Shown here piece by piece: positions 15,655 through 22,331 of a stretch of DNA of 64,000 nucleotides. Origin of the DNA: a virus. The stretch's first letter is position 1. Each line of letters begins with the position of its first letter. The DNA lies in the IMG/VR virus record IMGVR_UViG_3300042291_001568, positions 1 to 64,000 of that record; one strand, written 5' to 3'. The position numbers and the translations under genes were made by a program. Under the pieces are notes generated by a model. The model was not told the origin of the DNA. It ran no database searches and saw only the letters and a list, made by a program, of their open reading frames with translations.

Positions 15655-16593
15655 ATGTCCATGTCTACTGACCTTGTATTTGAGCAAGAGCCAGGTCCAG
15701 AGCGTCCTGAAGTCCAAATTGACTCTCCAATCAATTTACGCCCAGATCTTTCCAAACTTGGAATTGACGAGGTAGAAAAAGGCATCTGCCAAGACACGTA
15801 CGAAAACCGTGCGATCCTTCGTAGATCTAAGATGGGCTGGGATCCGGTGTACGCCTCGAACGGCGTGCCTACTGGTCTCATCCAAGCGCGCTCGGAAGAA
15901 ATGGCGAAGGCGCGCCGTGTTCTGTCTCTTACGGAGAAAAAACCGATCTTAGTAGATCCCGACCACATGAACTCGGACTACATCACTGGCTACGATCTCC
16001 TAGCAGAATCAGCAGCGGATTACATTGTCCCACCCTGGGTTGTAGGCGCAACAAGGTCTTACATTAAAGAACAAGAAGCTGGTGGCGTTCCCGCAGGCTC
16101 TAAGAGAAAACCGGCGGCGCTTCCAACTCGCTGCCGCGCAATCAAAGACGATGGCATCCGTTGCATGATGTGGTCCTCGGGACGCATGCAAGATGACGGC
16201 TACTGCCGGGTACATCTTGGCTCGATTCAACGTAAGCCAGGAGAAGATGTCGAGCGCGCGCGATCCAAGCTTACACAAGCCGCGCCGTACGCTGTTGACA
16301 TCCTAGAAGATTTGATGGAGAACGCTGCCTCAGAACCTGTACGCTTGAAGGCGTCAACAGAAATCCTTGACCGCGCTGGTGTACGCGGTGGTGTAGAGTT
16401 TGATGCAAGAATAGAAGTAGCGGACGGACGACAGCCTGCACAGGTTGTCGCTGAAAGACTTCAACGTTTGGCAGCAGGGGCAATACAAGTTGCTTCGACA
16501 TTAGCGCAGGCAGGAATAATCATCCCAACCGAAAGTGACGAAATACAAGATGCAGAGATTATTGAACCAGATGAACCAACCGCAGAGGATTAG
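15655..16593 (+). CDS. putative terminase small subunit
   Basis: 312 residues. Centre has a Cys/His cluster CRAIKDDGIRC...CRVH (about 152-180), followed by the helical segment LEDLMENAASEPVRLKAS (about 221-239) typical of small terminases and related HTH packaging proteins in actinophages. It would bind the packaging site on phage DNA and hand it to the large terminase, which here lies 29 kb away at 45323. Assignment rests on the helical motif and context. Confidence 0.6.
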   Translation: MSMSTDLVFEQEPGPERPEVQIDSPINLRPDLSKLGIDEVEKGICQDTYENRAILRRSKMGWDPVYASNGVPTGLIQARSEEMAKARRVLSLTEKKPILVDPDHMNSDYITGYDLLAESAADYIVPPWVVGATRSYIKEQEAGGVPAGSKRKPAALPTRCRAIKDDGIRCMMWSSGRMQDDGYCRVHLGSIQRKPGEDVERARSKLTQAAPYAVDILEDLMENAASEPVRLKASTEILDRAGVRGGVEFDARIEVADGRQPAQVVAERLQRLAAGAIQVASTLAQAGIIIPTESDEIQDAEIIEPDEPTAED

Positions 16594-16598
16594 ACATA

Positions 16599-16766
16599 AT
16601 GGAGCTCGAAGTAACGGCATTAGCGCAGCAGCTGTTTCACAGCCTGCTCGCAGACGTGGACAAGGCGATCACACGGGAAGAACATATTCGCCTTACGGCT
16701 CGAGCGAACGAAGCAGAGAACTTGCTCAGCAAACTGCAGGGTGCGCCAGATGAGAGCGCGGCCTAA
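16599..16766 (+). CDS. small helical protein between TerS and endolysin
   Basis: 55 residues, Leu/Ala/Glu-rich helix throughout. It overlaps the start of the endolysin by 17 nt, so the pair is translationally coupled. No family recognised. Confidence 0.55.
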   Translation: MELEVTALAQQLFHSLLADVDKAITREEHIRLTARANEAENLLSKLQGAPDESAA

Positions 16767-17526
16767 CGACCACGACCGTCTGATTGAAGAAGCGCGCACG
16801 CACCTTGGGTACAAACCAAGACCGGGCGGAATTTCTTTCTATGCGGAAAAGGTAGGGTACGCAAGTCACGGGTCGCCCTGGGACGGTGCGTTCATAGACG
16901 TAGTTGCACGGGATGCAAATTGCGTTATCCCATCTTGCACTTCAACATCTTCCGGCCTGGCTGAGTTCATCTACAGTGGACGGTGGCGAAAAACGCCTCG
17001 GCCTGGTGACATTGTCTTCTATTCTTTCTCAACGGGTGGTCCATGGACTCAACCTCACGTCGGAATAGTCACAGGCGTGGACCGTTGGAAAATTGATGGT
17101 ACGTTCATTGCGCTCGAGGCGATGGTGGATTCCGGCCTGCCCCAGGGCTCAAAAGAGATGACGGGTGTGTTTGAGCGAGTTCGTTGGAAGAACGAGGTTC
17201 TTGGATTTTGTAGGCCAAATTTCAAACTCAGGCCTGAGCTAGGAAAAAATAATATGACGGGTGCCAAAAACACCTTGAAGCTTTCGCACCTAAAGCCGAG
17301 GAAGAAACACGAAAGTGTCAAGGTTCTTCAGCAGGCTCTGAAGATTACCTCAGGATTGGTTTATTACGAGGCAGGCCACTACGACAACATGACCCAAAAC
17401 GCGTTCGCCCGTTGGCAACGCCAAATCGGGTACGTCGGCGAAGATGCCAACGGAATCCCAAATCACTCCTCACTTTCCCGATTAGGGAGCCAGACAGGGC
17501 TATTTCAGATCGCATCTGAAAACTAG
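16750..17526 (+). CDS. endolysin-like protein: CHAP-like domain plus peptidoglycan-binding domain
   Basis: 258 residues. Residues 8-160 look like a CHAP/NlpC-type amidase fold (GSPWDGAFIDVV, RPGDIVFYSF, PHVGIVTGVD with His103); residues 185-250 are a PG_binding_1-type domain (VKVLQQALKI...FARWQRQIGYVGEDANG). The position that is usually the catalytic Cys (PWC) is Asp45 here, so the usual nucleophile is missing; Cys58 or Cys63 could substitute, or the protein only binds. Two 36-bp interspersed elements are read through in frame. ATG 16750 lies within the upstream gene. Confidence 0.8.
   Translation: MRARPNDHDRLIEEARTHLGYKPRPGGISFYAEKVGYASHGSPWDGAFIDVVARDANCVIPSCTSTSSGLAEFIYSGRWRKTPRPGDIVFYSFSTGGPWTQPHVGIVTGVDRWKIDGTFIALEAMVDSGLPQGSKEMTGVFERVRWKNEVLGFCRPNFKLRPELGKNNMTGAKNTLKLSHLKPRKKHESVKVLQQALKITSGLVYYEAGHYDNMTQNAFARWQRQIGYVGEDANGIPNHSSLSRLGSQTGLFQIASEN
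17132..17167 (+). repeat. 36-bp interspersed element, copy R1
   Basis: CCGGCCTG, 18-nt centre with hairpin CCC-CA-GGG, then ATGACGGGTG. Lies inside the endolysin gene, coding for SGLPxxxxxxMTG. Confidence 0.75.
17229..17263 (+). repeat. 36-bp interspersed element, copy R2
   Basis: CAGGCCTG, 17-nt centre AGCTAGG..., then ATGACGGGTG. Also in the endolysin gene, in a different reading frame from R1. Confidence 0.7.
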
Positions 17527-17538
17527 GGAATATATAAT
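17523..17538 (+). promoter_or_regulatory. array promoter P1
   Basis: CTAGGGAATA followed by TATAAT 17533-17538; it holds the TAG stop of the endolysin. Start codon 17547 is 14 nt past the hexamer start (leaderless). Confidence 0.75.
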
Positions 17539-17546
17539 AAAACCAG

Positions 17547-17960
17547 ATGAACAAGCGCCTAACTGACGAATGCGACAGCTGCGGCTCAGACATCCGTATC
17601 ATACCAGCGCCAGGGCTGAGCACTGACCCAGAGCAGACTATGTCTGGCTATCGCCAGGTTGAAAACGGCTGGTGTCTAAATCTGTCTGGCGGCTACGCTG
17701 AGTTTACTGACGACTGCTTTGTAGAAAACAGTCCACTGCTGTACGTTGTGCTGTGTCACGACTGCTGCTTAAAAATCGCAAGGATGCTTCCTAATCTATT
17801 TCCGCCGGGAACTGGCACGCACCCTCCGCATACTGAAAATAATTCCGATGCGTCGTGCTGTGAGTTTAACTGGTCTATAGACTCGCATGGCTGCACAGTC
17901 GTCGGCGACGGCAAAGGCGGCTGGGTTGAACGCATTGCGCCATCAGGAGAAGTAATCTAG
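17547..17960 (+). CDS. cysteine-rich conserved phage protein
   Basis: 137 residues with CDSCGSD (9-15), GGYAEFTDDC, VVLCHDCC and an SCCEF motif; two to three metal sites are likely. Resembles a conserved hypothetical family of actinophages with the GGY...VVLCHDC core. Probably leaderless from P1. Ends in Ile-TAG inside the next promoter. Confidence 0.75.
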   Translation: MNKRLTDECDSCGSDIRIIPAPGLSTDPEQTMSGYRQVENGWCLNLSGGYAEFTDDCFVENSPLLYVVLCHDCCLKIARMLPNLFPPGTGTHPPHTENNSDASCCEFNWSIDSHGCTVVGDGKGGWVERIAPSGEVI

Positions 17961-17972
17961 GGAAAATATAAT
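17957..17972 (+). promoter_or_regulatory. array promoter P2
   Basis: CTAGGGAAAA-type block then TATAAT 17967-17972; overlaps the stop of the preceding gene. A second promoter follows 41 nt on. Confidence 0.65.
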
Positions 17973-17997
17973 TACCCTAAATCATAACGCAGGGTAA
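17972..17997 (+). promoter_or_regulatory. inverted repeat, putative operator
   Basis: TTACCCT-12nt-AGGGTAA, 7 perfect pairs, placed exactly between two TATAAT boxes; could be an operator of the DNA-binding-like protein that follows. Confidence 0.5.
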
Positions 17998-18013
17998 AGT
18001 CCTGTGTTATAAT
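17998..18013 (+). promoter_or_regulatory. array promoter P3
   Basis: TATAAT 18008-18013 with a degenerate upstream block; 38 nt before ATG 18046. Confidence 0.6.
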
Positions 18014-18045
18014 GACAGTATCCACAACGACATAGGAGACAGAAA

Positions 18046-18630
18046 ATGAAAACCATTCCAGTCCAGTTACAACCGTTTATTGAAGCACGACGTGCTCGTG
18101 GAAAAACCACGCGCGACATTGTTCAGTTCATCGTAGATGCTACGGACGTTCCGCTCACTGCGCTTGAAGTAACAAATCTCGCAGCACAACTCAACGAACG
18201 AGTCTACGACTACAACTACATCACGAAGATTCTTCGAGAGCTTATTGTTGACGGGCTTGCAATTAGCCGAATTGAAACCGATCAAGAGCGAAGCACTAGA
18301 TCTTACGGGCGTCTTGTGAAAGGTCACAACGCGACCTTATTCATTGGAACGTCAACGGGCCGCACGACAGTGCCGACACGCACGGTCGGTATTGCTGTCC
18401 CAGGCGTGGAGCTAGGCCAGAAGGTTGACGGGATCACCTACAGGTACAAGCACAAGACGAAAGCTGGAAAAAAGAAACGGGCTTCAACTCGTGTTCTGGT
18501 TTCCGGCCTGCCTAGCAAAACCACAGCGATGACGGGTGACGTTGCCGATCTTCTCGAGCAGCTGATTGCTGCACGAACAGCGAAGCTTCAATCGAAGCTT
18601 GATCGCATCACACGCATACTCGCCGAGTAA
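18046..18630 (+). CDS. putative winged-helix regulator
   Basis: 194 residues, ribosome binding site TAGGAGACAG. Residues 15-95 have a helix-rich N-terminus with a YNYITKILRELIVDGLAISR wing-type unit; the C-terminus is basic (KHKTKAGKKKRAS) with a closing helix. A DNA-binding regulator that controls its own double promoter is an inference. Element R3 is read through in frame near the C-terminus (SGLPSKTTAMTGD). Confidence 0.65.
   Translation: MKTIPVQLQPFIEARRARGKTTRDIVQFIVDATDVPLTALEVTNLAAQLNERVYDYNYITKILRELIVDGLAISRIETDQERSTRSYGRLVKGHNATLFIGTSTGRTTVPTRTVGIAVPGVELGQKVDGITYRYKHKTKAGKKKRASTRVLVSGLPSKTTAMTGDVADLLEQLIAARTAKLQSKLDRITRILAE
18503..18538 (+). repeat. 36-bp interspersed element, copy R3
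   Basis: CCGGCCTG, 18-nt centre, ATGACGGGTG, inside a reading frame in the same phase as R1. Confidence 0.75.
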
Positions 18631-18636
18631 AAAGTT

Positions 18637-18672
18637 CCGGCCTGAGCTGGGCTTCCCCGTGTATGACGGGCA
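18637..18672 (+). repeat. 36-bp interspersed element, copy R4
   Basis: CCGGCCTG, centre with hairpin AGC-TGG-GCT, ATGACGGGCA. Intergenic and directly followed by R5. Confidence 0.8.
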
Positions 18673-18706
18673 GGCCTGAGCTCGGATTGTATTTCATTAA
18701 CGGGCA
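18671..18706 (+). repeat. 36-bp interspersed element, copy R5
   Basis: CAGGCCTG, 18-nt centre AGCTCGG..., TTAACGGGCA. Tandem with R4, sharing two bases; the most diverged 3' block. Confidence 0.65.
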
Positions 18707-18719
18707 CGTGTTATCGTGT

Positions 18720-18735
18720 ACGAGTGATGTACAAT
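18720..18735 (+). promoter_or_regulatory. array promoter P4
   Basis: TACAAT 18730-18735, start codon 12 nt past the hexamer start (leaderless). Confidence 0.5.
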
Positions 18736-18741
18736 TACGCG

Positions 18742-18981
18742 ATGTACGTAGTCGAAGATCTAGAGCATTGCTTCATATCTGCGAATAAGGGTATCTACGA
18801 TTTTGTCATTGACGACGAAGAATGCAAGAACTGTGGAATGGTTGTTGGCCCGTATGGCGACTCGTTCTTCCCATGCGTAATTCTCGTAGGTCAAGACGAA
18901 GGAGAGTCATGGCCGATCTGCGTTGAATGCGCCGCGCCATTGCTGTACCCACGAGAATGGATCGATGAACTAGACGTGTAG
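18742..18981 (+). CDS. small zinc-binding-like protein
   Basis: 79 residues with CKNCG (about 31-35) and CVEC (about 61-64), a likely zinc ribbon. No ribosome binding site; ATG 18742 is at the +1 of P4. In-frame GTG 18724 and ATG 18727 lie inside the promoter and are unlikely. Confidence 0.65.
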   Translation: MYVVEDLEHCFISANKGIYDFVIDDEECKNCGMVVGPYGDSFFPCVILVGQDEGESWPICVECAAPLLYPREWIDELDV

Positions 18982-18985
18982 CCAG

Positions 18986-19017
18986 ATAATTAGTACTATG
19001 CCCGTAGTACTAATTAT
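18986..19017 (+). terminator. strong hairpin terminator
   Basis: ATAATTAGTACT-8nt-AGTACTAATTAT, 12 perfect pairs, 5 nt after the stop codon. No long T-run. Confidence 0.65.
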
Positions 19018-19018
19018 T

Positions 19019-19034
19019 CTAAGGATGATACTAT
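19019..19034 (+). promoter_or_regulatory. array promoter P5
   Basis: CTAAGGATGA then TACTAT 19029-19034. No gene follows; it would start a short RNA at about 19041. Confidence 0.5.
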
Positions 19035-19040
19035 TTGCTT

Positions 19041-19090
19041 CATCGGGATCGCCAATATCTGACTTAGCCCCACCTGGTGGGAAAACTAAG
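19041..19090 (+). ncRNA. putative short non-coding RNA
   Basis: Runs from the +1 of P5 to P6. Begins CATCGGG, the same start as the RNA at 29023, and contains CCCAC-CTG-GTGGG. No reading frame. Confidence 0.35.
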
Positions 19091-19101
19091 GATGGTATAA
19101 T
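19086..19101 (+). promoter_or_regulatory. array promoter P6
   Basis: CTAAGGATGG plus TATAAT 19096-19101; leader of about 42 nt to ATG 19150 with CGAAAGGAC. Confidence 0.75.
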
Positions 19102-19149
19102 GATCTCATACCCAAGCAATCCTGCCTGGGAGCGACGAAAGGACAAATA

Positions 19150-19404
19150 ATGGAACAGCGCAAATGGTGTCTCCTCAAGGGGAGCGACGTTGGCCCGATG
19201 GGCCGTGGCCAAGCTGGCAAGAAGAAAGTATACGAGATCATCGTCTCGGACAACGTTCTTCGTTGCGAGTGGGGCATGGCTGAAAAGACCCAGCGTCAAT
19301 CAAGCACTCGGGTGTTCACATCACACCAGTCAGCACGTGCCGCAGCCTACGAGAAGTTGTGGGCGAAGCAGGACCGCGGCTACACCGTGGCCTACGCTGT
19401 CTAA
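19150..19404 (+). CDS. WGR-like domain protein, paralogue 1
   Basis: 84 residues, a single domain: KVYEIIVSDNVLRCEWG (about 25-43), Gln-rich turn, an Ala-rich helix, then KQDRGYTVAYAV. The strand pattern, the WG motif and the final K...GY agree with the WGR fold known from PARPs and some bacterial proteins, where it binds nucleic acid ends; here WGM replaces WGR. About 60% identical by eye to the proteins at 33114 and 43714. Own promoter and own terminator. Confidence 0.75.
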   Translation: MEQRKWCLLKGSDVGPMGRGQAGKKKVYEIIVSDNVLRCEWGMAEKTQRQSSTRVFTSHQSARAAAYEKLWAKQDRGYTVAYAV

Positions 19405-19424
19405 ATAGACAGTGAAGTTCTGGA

Positions 19425-19453
19425 AGAGTGGGGGCTTCGGCCCCTGCTCTTTC
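19425..19453 (+). terminator. rho-independent terminator with TTCG loop
   Basis: 11-bp stem AGAGTGGGGGC/GCCCCTGCTCT closed by a TTCG tetraloop, followed by TTT. Confidence 0.85.
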
Positions 19454-19468
19454 TAAGGAAGATATAAT
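19453..19468 (+). promoter_or_regulatory. array promoter P7
   Basis: CTAAGGAAGA plus TATAAT 19463-19468, abutting the terminator; leader to ATG 19501 has AAAAGGAC. Confidence 0.75.
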
Positions 19469-19500
19469 GAACTCAACAACCTATACAAAAGGACAAAAAC

Positions 19501-19797
19501 ATGAGCAAAGTAAAAATTACGTGGAAAGCATTTGGAGATCATCCAGAAGCAAAACCACCACGCTTCGTGTCATCGGTGACATTCTCACCAGTGGCAGTTC
19601 TGGAAAGAGCAGACGCGATGGATATCTGCAACCAAGTCTTTCGTGACACCAACATGTACGAAGGCCCGCTGTGGAAAGTCATCGAGCCACTTCTTTCGCC
19701 ATCACGCACGCACACAGCGCTGTCTGTCGGCGACGAAGTAGAAGTCGATGGAGTTACCTTCCGCTGCGAAAGCGCCGGCTGGTCAAAAATCAAATAA
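19501..19797 (+). CDS. conserved phage hypothetical protein
   Basis: 98 residues. The C-terminal stretch HTALSVGDEVEVDGVTFRC is a small SH3-like barrel motif seen in conserved actinophage proteins; the N-terminal part has the PPRFVSSVTFSP segment of the same family. Function unknown. The frame stays open beyond the TAA (see 19828). Confidence 0.75.
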   Translation: MSKVKITWKAFGDHPEAKPPRFVSSVTFSPVAVLERADAMDICNQVFRDTNMYEGPLWKVIEPLLSPSRTHTALSVGDEVEVDGVTFRCESAGWSKIK

Positions 19798-19802
19798 GGT
19801 TT

Positions 19803-19825
19803 GGTTCCAATAAATAATCGGAACC
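19803..19825 (+). terminator. hairpin after conserved phage gene
   Basis: GGTTCC-11nt-GGAACC, 6 bp. Followed by a second hairpin CTGGGC/GCCCAG in 19834-19849. Confidence 0.45.
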
Positions 19826-19827
19826 TG

Positions 19828-19974
19828 GTGGTCCTGGGCCTACGCCCAGCTAAGCAGGCGGCTCTCACGAAGTACGCGGGTGCAATCATGTCACGGCCTC
19901 ACGGCCACGACTACGATTTGCAGAGTCGATTAGTAGAAGAGCATAGCGGCCACCGAATTCTCAGGAATATATAA
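19828..19974 (+). CDS. possible small protein in frame with the upstream gene
   Basis: 48 residues from GTG 19828, GGAACC before it. Sequence looks protein-like (LTKYAGAIMSRPHGHDYDLQ) and ends Asn-Ile-TAA inside P8, as true genes here do. It is in phase with the gene ending at 19797 and no stop lies between, so stop readthrough would also produce it. No family recognised. Confidence 0.35.
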   Translation: MVLGLRPAKQAALTKYAGAIMSRPHGHDYDLQSRLVEEHSGHRILRNI

Positions 19975-19975
19975 T
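19960..19975 (+). promoter_or_regulatory. array promoter P8
   Basis: CTCAGGAATA plus TATAAT 19970-19975; ATG 20012 follows AAAAGGAC. Confidence 0.75.
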
Positions 19976-20011
19976 GAACATACCAACAACAACAACAAAA
20001 GGACAAATGAC

Positions 20012-20377
20012 ATGGGCGACAGAGCAGTAATCGGATTCAAAGCGGACTCGGCAGCAGTGCCTGTGTTCCTCTATTCTCACTGGGGTGGAAGTGACAGGTA
20101 CAAGGACGCGCAGCGAGCAATCACTGCGGCAGCCCCACGGTGGAACGACCACGCTTATGCGACACGCATCGGCATCTCACAAATCGTTGAGAACTACTGG
20201 GCAGAAGAAACTGGGTTCGGCATCAGCGCCGGCCACAATTCATTCAGCACACCAGACTACGATGACGTAATTCTCATCACGTGGGAAGACAAGTTAGTCG
20301 AGATCGTCAGCGCAGGTGACACCACAAAGGTTGCACAGACAATGACGTTCAAGCAGTTTCTGGATCAGACCTCCTGA
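20012..20377 (+). CDS. conserved phage protein of the GDRAVIGF type
   Basis: 121 residues beginning MGDRAVIGFK and with VPVFLYSHWGG (about 16-26), a beta-rich N-terminal core seen in phage hypothetical proteins from several host groups. No catalytic motif recognised. ATG 20007 in another frame is not used. Confidence 0.75.
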   Translation: MGDRAVIGFKADSAAVPVFLYSHWGGSDRYKDAQRAITAAAPRWNDHAYATRIGISQIVENYWAEETGFGISAGHNSFSTPDYDDVILITWEDKLVEIVSAGDTTKVAQTMTFKQFLDQTS

Positions 20378-20383
20378 TCTAGA
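20359..20383 (+). terminator. hairpin overlapping the stop codon
   Basis: TCTGGATCAG-5nt-CTGATCTAGA, 10 pairs, spanning the TGA of the preceding gene. Confidence 0.6.
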
Positions 20384-20385
20384 AA

Positions 20386-20401
20386 CTAAGGAAGATATAA
20401 T
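20386..20401 (+). promoter_or_regulatory. array promoter P9
   Basis: CTAAGGAAGA plus TATAAT 20396-20401 for ATG 20440. Confidence 0.75.
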
Positions 20402-20439
20402 AGTCTTACAACCCACAACAACAAAAGGACAAAAACACA

Positions 20440-20652
20440 ATGTCAACACAAATGAACATTCACGCCAATGACGGAGACAAGCTCTCAGTTGAGATCAAAG
20501 ACTGGGGCACGTACATCTCAGTCACTTTCAACTATGGCCGCAACTCAGTCACGATGTATCCCAAGGACGGCGACACAAGCGTTGCTGTGCAAGTTCACGA
20601 AGTGCTCAAAGCGCTTAGCAATCCCGAGATGTCTTTCCCTGGCAAAAACTAG
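20440..20652 (+). CDS. small beta-rich hypothetical protein
   Basis: 70 residues with alternating hydrophobic strands (LSVEIKDWGTYISVTF) and a short C-terminal helix. Ends Asn-TAG within the next promoter. No family recognised. Confidence 0.7.
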   Translation: MSTQMNIHANDGDKLSVEIKDWGTYISVTFNYGRNSVTMYPKDGDTSVAVQVHEVLKALSNPEMSFPGKN

Positions 20653-20664
20653 GGAAGATATAAT
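20649..20664 (+). promoter_or_regulatory. array promoter P10
   Basis: CTAGGGAAGA plus TATAAT 20659-20664; holds the TAG of the preceding gene. Confidence 0.75.
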
Positions 20665-20694
20665 AATCTCACAACCTACAACAAAAGGACAAAA

Positions 20695-21183
20695 ATGACA
20701 ACTGAGGTAAACACCAATGGCATTCACGTGGTCGGCAAAGCCGTCTACCTTGAATTCCGCAAAGGCACCAGCACAACGCAAGTTCTTCTGATGCCAGAAG
20801 GCATGGCGTCAAGCCATTCACTGGCACCACTAGCAATGTATCGTCGTCGCTTGAGCGTCATTCAGCCGAAGAAGACATGGCGACAAATCGCTTCAAGCGT
20901 GACGTCGGTATCGGCAAGCGCAGGTGGAGTGCGGACAGAGCAAGCAGCAATGAACTTGTTAGCGTTTGCTGACACACTGTTCCAAGGACTAGTCAAGAAC
21001 GAATGGAAACTCTACAAAGAGCCAGTCGTCGTTGAAGTGACAGCCGAAGACTTGGAAGATGTGCGCCGAGCAAAGACTCCATACAAGACTCTTGGCCGAG
21101 TATGGAAAGCACGCAAGTTCCTAGGATTCCCTAAAGAATACTACGACTCAGTCGCACCAACTCCTCCATCCCCAGTAATCTAG
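20695..21183 (+). CDS. hypothetical protein
   Basis: 162 residues. A beta-rich N-terminus (IHVVGKAVYLEFRKG) that may mirror the strand pattern of the 20440 protein, a central helical part with many Ala/Ser, and a basic C-terminus. Ends Val-Ile-TAG in the next promoter. No family recognised. Confidence 0.7.
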   Translation: MTTEVNTNGIHVVGKAVYLEFRKGTSTTQVLLMPEGMASSHSLAPLAMYRRRLSVIQPKKTWRQIASSVTSVSASAGGVRTEQAAMNLLAFADTLFQGLVKNEWKLYKEPVVVEVTAEDLEDVRRAKTPYKTLGRVWKARKFLGFPKEYYDSVAPTPPSPVI

Positions 21184-21195
21184 GGATGATACAAT
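21180..21195 (+). promoter_or_regulatory. array promoter P11
   Basis: CTAGGGATGA plus TACAAT 21190-21195 for the MoxR gene. Confidence 0.7.
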
Positions 21196-21228
21196 GACTA
21201 CACAACCTACAACTACAAAGGACACTAA

Positions 21229-22221
21229 ATGACAACTACAACCTACGATGCACTATACCCTGGACTGACTAAGATACTCGTTAGCGCTGCAACCCAAGTG
21301 TTTGACACTGACGCTGCAAAGCAAATGGAGCGTATGACGACAGATGCAGGCAGGGCTTCAGCAGGACGAAGTGCCGCCCCAAAGAAGAAAGCAACAATGA
21401 TCGAAGCAGACGCACTCATAGCCGGTGACAAGTTCAAGCGGCCTAATGGCGAGATGTACTACACTCGCAAGTGGGGCGAACACGACGATGTCATGGTGCT
21501 TCGCAAAGCTCGCGACATGAGCAGCTACATTCTGCTCTACGGTGCGCCGGGTTGCGGAAAGACTGCACTCGTTGAAGCAGCGTACTGCGATGAGCCGGGT
21601 GGCATGTACACTATTCTTGGCTCTGGCGATACTGAAGTCTCTGACTTAGTCGGTGGCTACGTTCAAACGCCAAGCGGTGGCTTCCTTTGGGAAGATGGCC
21701 CACTGCTCAAAGCAGCCGAAGCAGGTGGAGTACTGCTCATTGATGAGGTCGGACTTATTGACCCTAAGGTTCTATCCATTGTCTATGGACTTATGGATGG
21801 ACGCCGTGAGTACACGGTAACTGCTAACCCGGAGCGTGGGACAGTGTCAGCGGCTGATGGCTTCTTTGTCATCGCAGCGACAAACCCCAATGCACCTGGC
21901 GTGCGACTCTCAGAAGCGTTGCTCTCGCGATTCATTATGCAGGCAGAGATGACAACTGACTGGGGACTCGCTCGCAAACTCGGTTGTCCTATTCCAATCG
22001 TGACAGCGGCACAGAATCTCGCCAAGAAGCAGCAATCATCTGAAGTATCGTGGGCACCACAGATGCGAGAGTTGCTCGGCTTCCGAGATCTTGCTAAAGA
22101 GTTTGGCACAAAGTTTGCGATCGCAAACCTTCTTGCTGCGGCTCCCGAGATGGATCGTCCCGTAGTGGCCGACGTCTTCACCAGAGTCTTCGGCGAGGAA
22201 TGCCGACCTGCCAAGATCTAG
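21229..22221 (+). CDS. MoxR/CobS-type AAA+ ATPase
   Basis: 330 residues. Walker A GAPGCGKT (105-112), Walker B LLIDEVGL with Asp172/Glu173, sensor-1 AATNPN, arginine-finger region SEALLSRF. Members work with a VWA-domain partner to remodel or insert cofactors into target proteins (MoxR/RavA, CobS of cobaltochelatase). The partner is the next gene. Shared use of B12-dependent nrdJ makes a link to cobalamin or metal insertion tempting but unproven. Confidence 0.9.
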   Translation: MTTTTYDALYPGLTKILVSAATQVFDTDAAKQMERMTTDAGRASAGRSAAPKKKATMIEADALIAGDKFKRPNGEMYYTRKWGEHDDVMVLRKARDMSSYILLYGAPGCGKTALVEAAYCDEPGGMYTILGSGDTEVSDLVGGYVQTPSGGFLWEDGPLLKAAEAGGVLLIDEVGLIDPKVLSIVYGLMDGRREYTVTANPERGTVSAADGFFVIAATNPNAPGVRLSEALLSRFIMQAEMTTDWGLARKLGCPIPIVTAAQNLAKKQQSSEVSWAPQMRELLGFRDLAKEFGTKFAIANLLAAAPEMDRPVVADVFTRVFGEECRPAKI

Positions 22222-22237
22222 GCAGGCACACTGGTCT

Positions 22238-22275
22238 GTGAGCCAGCCTTGAGTAGGTTGGGGCTGGCTCACTTT
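22238..22275 (+). terminator. strong hairpin terminator
   Basis: GTGAGCCAGCC-13nt-GGCTGGCTCAC, 11 perfect pairs, followed by TTT. Confidence 0.8.
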
Positions 22276-22283
22276 CAAGAATT

Positions 22284-22299
22284 CTAGGGATTGTATAAT
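22284..22299 (+). promoter_or_regulatory. array promoter P12
   Basis: CTAGGGATTG plus TATAAT 22294-22299, the consensus form, for ATG 22332. Confidence 0.8.
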
Positions 22300-22331
22300 A
22301 ATCACATACCTATAAACACAAAGGACAAACA

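Noticed and set aside
16952-16986. A further copy of the interspersed element in the endolysin
   Set aside because: It begins CCGGCCTG but the second block is only TGGACGGTGG; the coded residues fit ordinary endolysin sequence, so it may be chance.
19820-19900. A tRNA-like fold after the gene at 19501
   Set aside because: No acceptor, anticodon and T arm in proper order could be found.
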